Of a DNA stretch of 64,000 nt, positions 57,079 to 64,000 are shown in pieces; positions within the stretch are counted from its first letter, which is position 1, and each line of letters opens with the position of its first letter. Under the pieces are notes generated by a model. It was not told where the DNA came from, ran no database searches, and worked only from the letters and a program-made list of their open reading frames with translations. The stretch covers positions 62,001 to 126,000 of the forward strand of contig JBBPTG010000027.1 of assembly GCA_038093975.1 (NCBI GenBank), given 5' to 3'. The position numbers and the translations under genes are program-made. The stretch comes from Chalciporus piperatus. Its lineage: Eukaryota > Basidiomycota > Agaricomycetes > Boletales > Boletaceae.

Positions 57079-60000
57079 CGTCTAGGAATAAGGGAGGAAA
57101 GTCAGGAAAGTGAATTGGTTTAGTGGGTATAGTGACCTCTGAACACTTTCTGAACTGCTCATGCGTGTATTTGGTTCTAGCGATGAGGAGGAAGGGTGAG
57201 GAGGAGTGAGGAGGAGGCAAGGAGGAGGACATACCGTTTCTTGAGGTTTGGATATGATGAGGATGAGGGAGGCATTGGGGAGACGGACATGGCAGAGGGG
57301 ACGGAGGTAGTGGGAAGAGAGAGAGTTGTGGCCAGCGCAACAATGGCTGGATGAGTTGTGAGGACCCGCTAGGCGGGGGCAGAATTTGGCTAAACAGGGA
57401 GTGCCTTGCCGGTCACAGCGCTTACGGGAATAGCCTTCAGAATACCCCTCAAAAATAAAATACAACTAGAACCCAGACTTAACGCTGTAGCCCTACATAT
57501 CAGCACGACCCGTGGTACACAAGTAACCATTACGGCCTTGCAGACATGAACAGTGTATGGCCCCCCGGAAAATGCATATCGGATCACCTGGCCCTCCATA
57601 CCACTGTCGCACCCGGTCCCAAGAACCCGCTCGTTTGAAATCACCCACTCCCGAGGACAACTGGTCTTGTCCCCGACACCAATGAGCATCTACTAGTAGT
57701 AGTACTGAGCCATAGAGCCAGCCTCAGCCAGGGTGACCCTTGGTGACCCCCAAAGTGTCAGTTGCGACGTTTATATGACGCTGCACAGCTCGCCAACACG
57801 TTTCATGCCAGCTTTCGGCGCGATCGGCATCCTGAGGTTGCTGGGTGGGATGATTGCTAATCTATCTATCCTTCCAATCCTTCCCCGTTCTTTCCCCTTG
57901 TAGTTCTTGGCGAATATACTCGTATTTACCACGTTTCGGGTCTCTACCTTCCAAACCCGAGAACGATCTTTACTTTTGGCAGGAATGTTCCGACTTGGCT
58001 TCCATCACGCGGAGAACTCCCCTCGCCACGCCTCCTATACCCTCCTTCACTAGCTTCACTCCTGCTCCACATTCAACCTGCACGCTCCCGACACGCACAG
58101 CACGACCACTTCAGTGGCCACTGCATCCGCCATCTACTTGGTACGTTCTCACATCTCGAAAAGTGTGACACATGGTACCAGATGGTACCCCAATGTCCGG
58201 CATCGGTCCTCCTCAGGAACGTCACTCAGCGTCCCAGAATAGTCTTGACACATCTGACTATTTCAATTCAAGATTCTGTCACTTTGCCTCTTTTATCTAA
58301 ATGCTCTGGTCCCATGTGAAGGGCTCACTCAACTGCTGTCAGTGGTAAAGACATCCCCAAAGCCCTCTTTCATCTCAGTATCGACAGCGTTGATCGTCCA
58401 CGTTCTGCTCTGATCGTCTCAGCCTCAATACGGTCCCTCCCAGCTACCAAAGGTCACTCACATACCTGACTTATCATCGCCACTTCTCCGATCTAAGCGA
58501 TATTGATAACTCCCGTCCGGAGTCCTCGCTGACATTGACAATTCCCTCCCAATATCCAACCATCACCCACATCAAATCAACATTCATCTCGCAATTTAGG
58601 TACTAAGTCAAGTCGACTACATAGTACAGAGTGTATTCCCCGTTGACAAGCATCACGGGTGCCTCCGGACAGTAGGACGTTTACAGAGCCGAAAAACCTC
58701 CATCTTGAGGAGAAGAGCGGACTTTCCTGACTGCATGAGCAATTAATGCGCTAATTCTGTTCCAGCCCCGATGCCTCCCGCGGCCGTAGGATGATCCAGG
58801 TACCGGTATCACAGTTATCCCATCACGAGTGGGGTAAACCGTAATGCAAACTTTACTCAGTAGTGATATACAATGTGACCGTGACGTCCGGGATGGTCCT
58901 GTACCGAGGATTATCTCTGTTTTATGGGAAAGCGCCTACCCCGTTGAGCGCGGCACGACATACCAGCGAGGGTCAGCACACGAAGTCCACGGGGAGGACA
59001 TGCGAACGAACATGTGTCTTCACGAGCCCCGTGGGTCCCGGGAAGCGATTCGAAGCAGGGCACATAAACGCTTCCCCTCTGACGTATGGGATAATCGCGA
59101 ACGAGACCTTCCAGTTTAAGTGATTGTATTATCGCCGAACTATCAACCCTGTCCACTTCCATGGTTTCCCGACCCCCCAATACGTGAGACACGCGCAGCA
59201 TGAATTTGGAGTCATAGAGAGTAAGTCGGGTTTATCCAGTGGAGGTCGAACTTTTGAACTCGGTGGGTCCAAGGGAATCGGTCAGCCCTATCTCAGAGCA
59301 CAGGTAGGCGATTGAATGAGAGCGCAGGGATACAGGAATGGAGTTCATATTAAAGACCGACGTCGTAGATCCGACTCGTCAGCGTGGACCATGAGATTCG
59401 CCAACATAATGATACTGTCCGCGCCCATCAGTTTCGAGATACTGCCGGTGCCGCCTAGCACAGGATGAGTCATTGGCCCACCTCTGGTCAGACCTCGGGA
59501 GCGCGAGACACTTCTACACAGTCCTATGGGAAAGAGGGTCAACGGGGCACTCGGAACACAAACGGTGGATAGCGCTCATGCGTACGCCGATATCGGATAT
59601 TTGCAGACTTGAACTGTATGCTTCTAGGGCACGAAGGCCTCTAGCACTAGCGAGTGAAGCAACCCCCAAAGACGCCGCTCGTCAATTCATGTTCGCGACC
59701 GAAAGCTGTCAGAGATAATTCCCCTACGGCATTATCGTTAGCTCACGACCCCATGTTGACTTCCAATGCTTCAATACTTCCACATGAGGTTCTAGCATTC
59801 TTGCGAATCTCGGGCTGTGAGAAGATGGACGATATGTGTATGTTAACGTAAGGCGTGAACTTTCAAATTGTGCTATCCCTACCAAATTCGTCCGGTGTAT
59901 CAGGGTATAACGGGGGATTTGCCTTTCTGGGATGTCGGGCATGATGGCTGGCCCGCAGCTCGTTCCCAGCTTGCCGTATGAGTGTCTCGGATGGTTTTGG

Positions 60001-60934
60001 ATGGAGGATACTTGACCTGAGCTAGTCAAAACTTGGGTATACATTGCGAGATTGAACTTACATTGCGAGGAAGGTTTGTTCGACTCCGTAACCATTGCAA
60101 AAATAGGTCTAGTTCAAGTGCGAACGATCGGAAGCGTCTCAGATCCAGAGATGGAGGTATGGTCATCGAGTTGTTGATCGCTCCATCGCGGTGCATACCT
60201 ATTGCCGGTGTTGCTGGCCTTGGGAGTCGCGGAACTTGTGGATATCATTCAGAGCATACCTGTGGTCGAGAGTTGTCTAACGCCGCATGTCTTGACGCCA
60301 CTTCGAGGCCAGGTCCATCGATACCCGCCACAGGCGAACAGTGCTATTTTTATGAGAAGGGATACGGATACGACTCGGATACGTCGTCTTCAATAGTCCG
60401 CACACTATACCGCAGAACACCCTGGAGGAAGCAATGAAGAGGTTGAAGCGACGGCGAAACAGTAATGATATACTCGAATGACGACTGTTCCCGATGGATG
60501 TAGGGCGCCGGGACCGGAGCATACGATCGACTCGGTATTAACCTAGGGGAAGAGTCTCCGTGAAGGCGATCATGTTAGAATTTGCAAGCCCTGTAGGGTC
60601 ATCGTGCTCTGTTCGCGTTGGAGCTATCAAGCTTCGTGGCAGGAAAGCAGACAACACGCCTGGTTGTGACAATGTGAGTGACAGGGGTATTGTGCCTTGT
60701 TTGCACGTGTTAGGATCAGAAGCTGCTGGCAAACAATTCGTCCCAGAATGGAAACACGTTCTGCAATCGACTCCCACCAGATCCAGACGCCAGACGCAGA
60801 AGCCAGCAGCGTGGCCCTTCTGGCTCCAACTATCCTCGTGGAGCATTATAGACTAACGCCATTTCAAACAACTTAAGCTTCTCATCCTCACGCGTGCTGG
60901 CAGCCATCTTGTGAGATTCGTATATGTAACAGGA
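57079..60934. other. Gene-poor 3.9 kb stretch
   Basis: The left part (57079-57460) is purine/pyrimidine-skewed 5' flank of the minus-strand gene. Beyond it, short frames at 58844-59123, 59124-59315, 60033-60437 and 60560-60856 (plus) and their minus-strand shadows show no motif or credible exon chain. No repeat or RNA gene was recognised. Decayed genes are possible. Confidence 0.5.
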
Positions 60935-61543
60935 ATGCCCCAACAAGTAGAGAACGCAACCATCACGACGCTAGATCGTATCAGTGAGGACGATATTGGA
61001 CGGAAATTGCGTGTCGCAGGAAGGTGCGGCTTCCTTCCATTCATTTCGTCTACAGCTAAGCCGACAGGAGCTGCCAATCAATGACACAGGATGTTGTCTT
61101 ATGACGCCGAGACTGCACTTGTGTTGTTACATGATTCGTCCAGCGCGCTGCTTGTCGATGTAAGTCTTTGCATTGACTCGGAAGGTTTTCTCTCCCCACG
61201 AAACGCGGATATGGCGAGGAAAGACCCTAATGTACATCATTGGGCATCAGAGCGAAAAAGCTATGTGTGGGTCATCGGATACCTGGAACGAGCTGAGGTA
61301 GGCCATTTTCGTCGTGCGTATATTCCGTTGGCCTCATGGACCACGCTTCCGCTTGTCTCCGCCGTCCAGTCACAGTTACCTATACCTATGCTTCCAGCCT
61401 TCTCATCACCACCGACCATCGACCCGTCCCTCGTTTTCCGTGCCGTAATCATCGCTCCAGTGACCAGAGATTTCAGTACTGCGCGAGTGCGAGATGTGCT
61501 CGCTGGGATGGCAGCCTTACCTGTGGTGCCTTATCCTGTATGA
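60935..61543 (+). CDS. Candidate Ten1, CST telomere-complex OB-fold subunit
   Basis: Three exons (60935-61023, 61090-61297, 61370-61543) give 156 residues. The N-terminus VENATITTLDRISEDDIGRK leads into KLRVAGRMLSYDAETALVLL, then SALLVDVSLCID, and after an acidic loop YVWVIGYLERAE. The alternation of strands (G-x-x-LRV-x-G, then a strand with D-x-x-TALVLL, an LLVDVS strand and a V-x-x-IGYLE strand) fits a small OB-fold of the Ten1 type. Ten1 is part of CST/Stn1-Ten1, which binds single-stranded telomeric DNA and controls fill-in synthesis. Length is in the usual range. The second intron is optional, as read-through remains open. The OB-fold pattern is clear to me; the exact Ten1 assignment is tentative. 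Confidence 0.55.
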
Positions 61544-62433
61544 CGTTGGGCTGGGGATGGCATCGGGTGGTTTATTATTTCCTCGGGCAGACGAGCCGGT
61601 GAGGGGTTTTTCATCAGTTGTGATGACGTGCGTGATGCATGACATGGCATGCAGGGGTATTTCCTTTCGTGTGCGGTGTGGAGTTTACCCGAGTACGTTG
61701 TGGGTAAAATAACGAGGATATGTAGTCTCTCATAGTTCACTCACTGATCAGAATCGTCTCCGCGAGGTGTGGAGTCCACGCTGAAACCTCGACGCATCTG
61801 ATCTACAGTGATGCCTAGTTGTGTACTTGTCAGGTGTGCTTTAGTAGCGGTCACCGGGGCAGCGACACTTATATGGTATGATTCATCGAGATGGGGCGGA
61901 TAACGGATAAGATTAGACTGTCGAAAGCTAAGCGAGCTGCTCAATTTAGTCCGGTGTGTATGGTTCCGTTCCGCTGTTGAGAGCGATGGCGACGATGGCA
62001 GACAACAAGTGCTCTGTGAAGAATAAGATGGCTAGTTGGAACTAGTTGGTAGTTGTCTTATGTGTTATTCTTTTCTTTCTTTTTGTTGCTGTGTTCTTTA
62101 AAACGAGCTTGTAATGAGAGCCACGTGTTGGGAGAGAGGTGTCCCGATTTGGCATGTGATGAATCGGGGATTGGATAGAGCGTGCCCTGCCTCGCCTTCA
62201 AGTAAGCCGGCGCGCTGAGAGTCTGTCTCTACAGTCCCAACGTTCTTCCTCCCCGCCGCAACTATCCAACTCATCGTCCTCGCCAGTTCCACTCCGTTCA
62301 AACTTATCTATCATCAGAACGCATCTACATCCAGCTTTGCTTTCACGGCGTAAGTCCCGCATCACGCCGCCGTGCATCCACTTTGTCTTTGTTAAATCGC
62401 CACATATCCCCCAGCTCTTAGTGCTCATTCACC
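61544..62433. other. Intergenic between tandem plus-strand genes
   Basis: No coding signal. A C/T-rich stretch just before 62434 is a plausible promoter or leader of the next gene. Confidence 0.45.
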
Positions 62434-64000
62434 ATGATAGGCACTCTAAAGAACCTCCATCCTGACCCTTTCCGGTCACCCCCGCAACACCGCCAACTTG
62501 CCTCTTATCCCTGTCCGCGTGACCTCCTCGCTTCCGTGGAATACGGTATCCCCGCCCCGTCTACCTCAAGATTCCCAATATCCTCGATTCGCCCAGATGG
62601 ACCTCAGAACACAAGTGCAATACCACCAGTACACCCTCCTGAACCTGTATATCCGCGCCACGATCCACTTCACATACTCGCACAGATGACCCCACCGCCG
62701 ACCCCCCGGTCATACCCTTCCGTTCTCCCAGCACCTTCGGTGGCACCTGGCATACTCGCTGATGGTGTCCTCACTGCTAAACTACCATCCATTAAAAAAT
62801 TCCTCCAAGCTGCGACCATCGCTCCACCCGAGTACCCTCCCTTGCCCGTGGACGAGCGGGTCCTGGCGCTCGTCGCTCTCTCCGTGTTTTACCATCCCCT
62901 CCATCCAGCCCACTGGGCATTTTGGAATAGGGAACAAAAAAAGGAGACGGCGGCGATGATACAATCTGTTCTAGGTCAGTATATCATGTCATGTCTACCC
63001 TCCCAGAACCCCACTTCTTCCGAGTACCTTCCATTCCAATCTTACGTTGACCTGGCGTACATCGTACTGACACTGGTCTCGAAGATACCACTCCGACACC
63101 TATTCTCTCTCCGATTGGATGGATCGATGTACCCGAGAACCTTTGGATTCTCAAGACCATGCAAGGTGCTTACGGACCTACCCTCGCTTCAAAGCCGTGG
63201 TTTTCAACGTATACCCCCTCCGAACCCGAAAATCGCATGAATCTTCGAAAGCGTAGAGCACCTGCTAATCTCCCAACGTCGCATGGAGCAGATGCGGACG
63301 AAACCGTGGACGAAGAAGAGAGGCTGACGCCCCCACCACCCCGCAAGCGTGCCAAGACGCGCAGATCGGCTGTTTCCCGATCAGCGGGAGCCAAGGCAAA
63401 GGAGAAATTTAATAACGAAGCCCTGGAGGATGAGACCATGAAAATAGATGGACCCGTGGCTTTTGAAAGAGTCGACTCGGCTCTTTTCCTCATTCCGGAT
63501 ATCTCTCCGTCTACACCAGCAGTTACCAAGACTGCGAAACGAGAGGTGATCGACTCACTCGAGTTCGTCGTCACCGTGTCAGCGGCGGACGACGAGTTAC
63601 AACCCGAACCACCGGATGCGGAAGAGGAAGCGCCAGAACTTCGCAAGAGCTTGCGTCAGCGGGAGCGAAAGGCGAAAGCAGCGAGCACTGCGTCACCTGC
63701 ATCTGTCACATCCACCCTTACCCCGTCTGTTCGGGCTCGCGCCCTTTCTCAACCAGAAACGCCATCTCGTGAATCGTCATCAGTCACTCCCGAGTCCGTT
63801 CATTCTGGATCAAGCACTGCTGTCAGCTTGTGCGATGAAGAGGGGACGAAATTCAAGTCTACCAAGACAGTGGAAGAGGTGCTTGACGATGAAGAGGATG
63901 AAATGGAAGAGGATGCTGTTGAGGAACCCGCTCCCAAGAGGGCCCGGACGGCCCGCACCAGAGCCAAGAATGGCTCTCGGGCCCGAACTGTGACGAAGCA
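62434..64000 (+). CDS. Nuclear low-complexity protein, 3' end outside window
   Basis: Exon 1 (62434-62974) encodes a Pro-rich N-terminus and a more ordered block with LTAKLPSIKKFLQAA, VALSVFYHPLHPAHWAFW and REQKKETAAMIQSVL. A 110-nt intron leads to exon 2 from 63085, which reads TPTPILSPIGWIDVPENLWI, LKTMQGAYGPTLASKPWFST and then NLRKRRAPANLP. Several basic patches (RKRAKTRR, KRARTARTRAK) and acidic runs (DDEEDEMEEDAVEE) follow. The frame is open to the right edge, so the protein is incomplete. The basic/acidic composition suggests a chromatin-associated or nucleolar protein, but no catalytic or binding domain is recognised. The acceptor at 63084 was chosen over a later one (63169) because it keeps a conserved-looking WIDVPENLW segment in frame. 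Confidence 0.65.

Overview
The window is nuclear DNA of a filamentous basidiomycete, most likely an agaricomycete. Genes are split by many 48-75 nt introns with GT...AG ends and CTAAC/CTGAC-like branch sites. Both strands are used densely. The recognisable proteins (RPS8, CCT6, Set9, ARPC4, Nse4, a Rad5/HLTF-type SNF2 protein, a nucleolar FKBP) have the domain order and intron density of mushroom-forming fungi. All exon models here were read by eye from splice signals and family resemblance; none was checked against transcripts or databases.

Layout. 1-4.7 kb: 3' part of a BSD-domain protein, a Cdc1/Ted1-type GPI-remodelling phosphoesterase homologue, and a tiny complex I subunit gene on the minus strand. 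4.7-8.7 kb: a disrupted UDP-glucose pyrophosphorylase gene, a monooxygenase relic, and a second copy of the pyrophosphorylase 3' end. 9.4-20.2 kb: a compact housekeeping block with RPS8, the H4K20 methyltransferase Set9, CCT6, a low-complexity protein and a short-chain dehydrogenase. 20.2-28.5 kb: an 8 kb gene-poor stretch with diverged repeats and no convincing intact gene. 28.5-42.5 kb: a nucleolar FKBP (minus) divergent from ARPC4, a coiled-coil protein, a large protein with gelsolin-like repeats, a GPI-anchored secreted protein, and a secreted GH17-like hydrolase. 42.7-46.1 kb: a roughly 3 kb insertion flanked by two direct copies of the 3' end of nse4. It carries one apparently intact gene for a putative PD-(D/E)XK (Uma2-like) nuclease and the relic of a second gene. 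46-52.8 kb: nse4 divergent from a HIRAN-SNF2-RING ATPase. 52.8-64 kb: mostly gene-poor, with a conserved protein of unknown function, a candidate Ten1 telomere protein, and the start of a nuclear low-complexity protein that runs off the edge.

The most interesting locus is nse4. The nse4 end that is in use lies next to the nuclease-like gene, and a decayed second copy lies beyond it. This is the arrangement expected if a selfish endonuclease gene entered the end of an essential gene, supplied a replacement 3' end, and left the resident end to decay. The pyrophosphorylase locus has the same layout (gene, inserted relic, second 3' end), but there the gene itself is broken and the inserted relic is not a nuclease.
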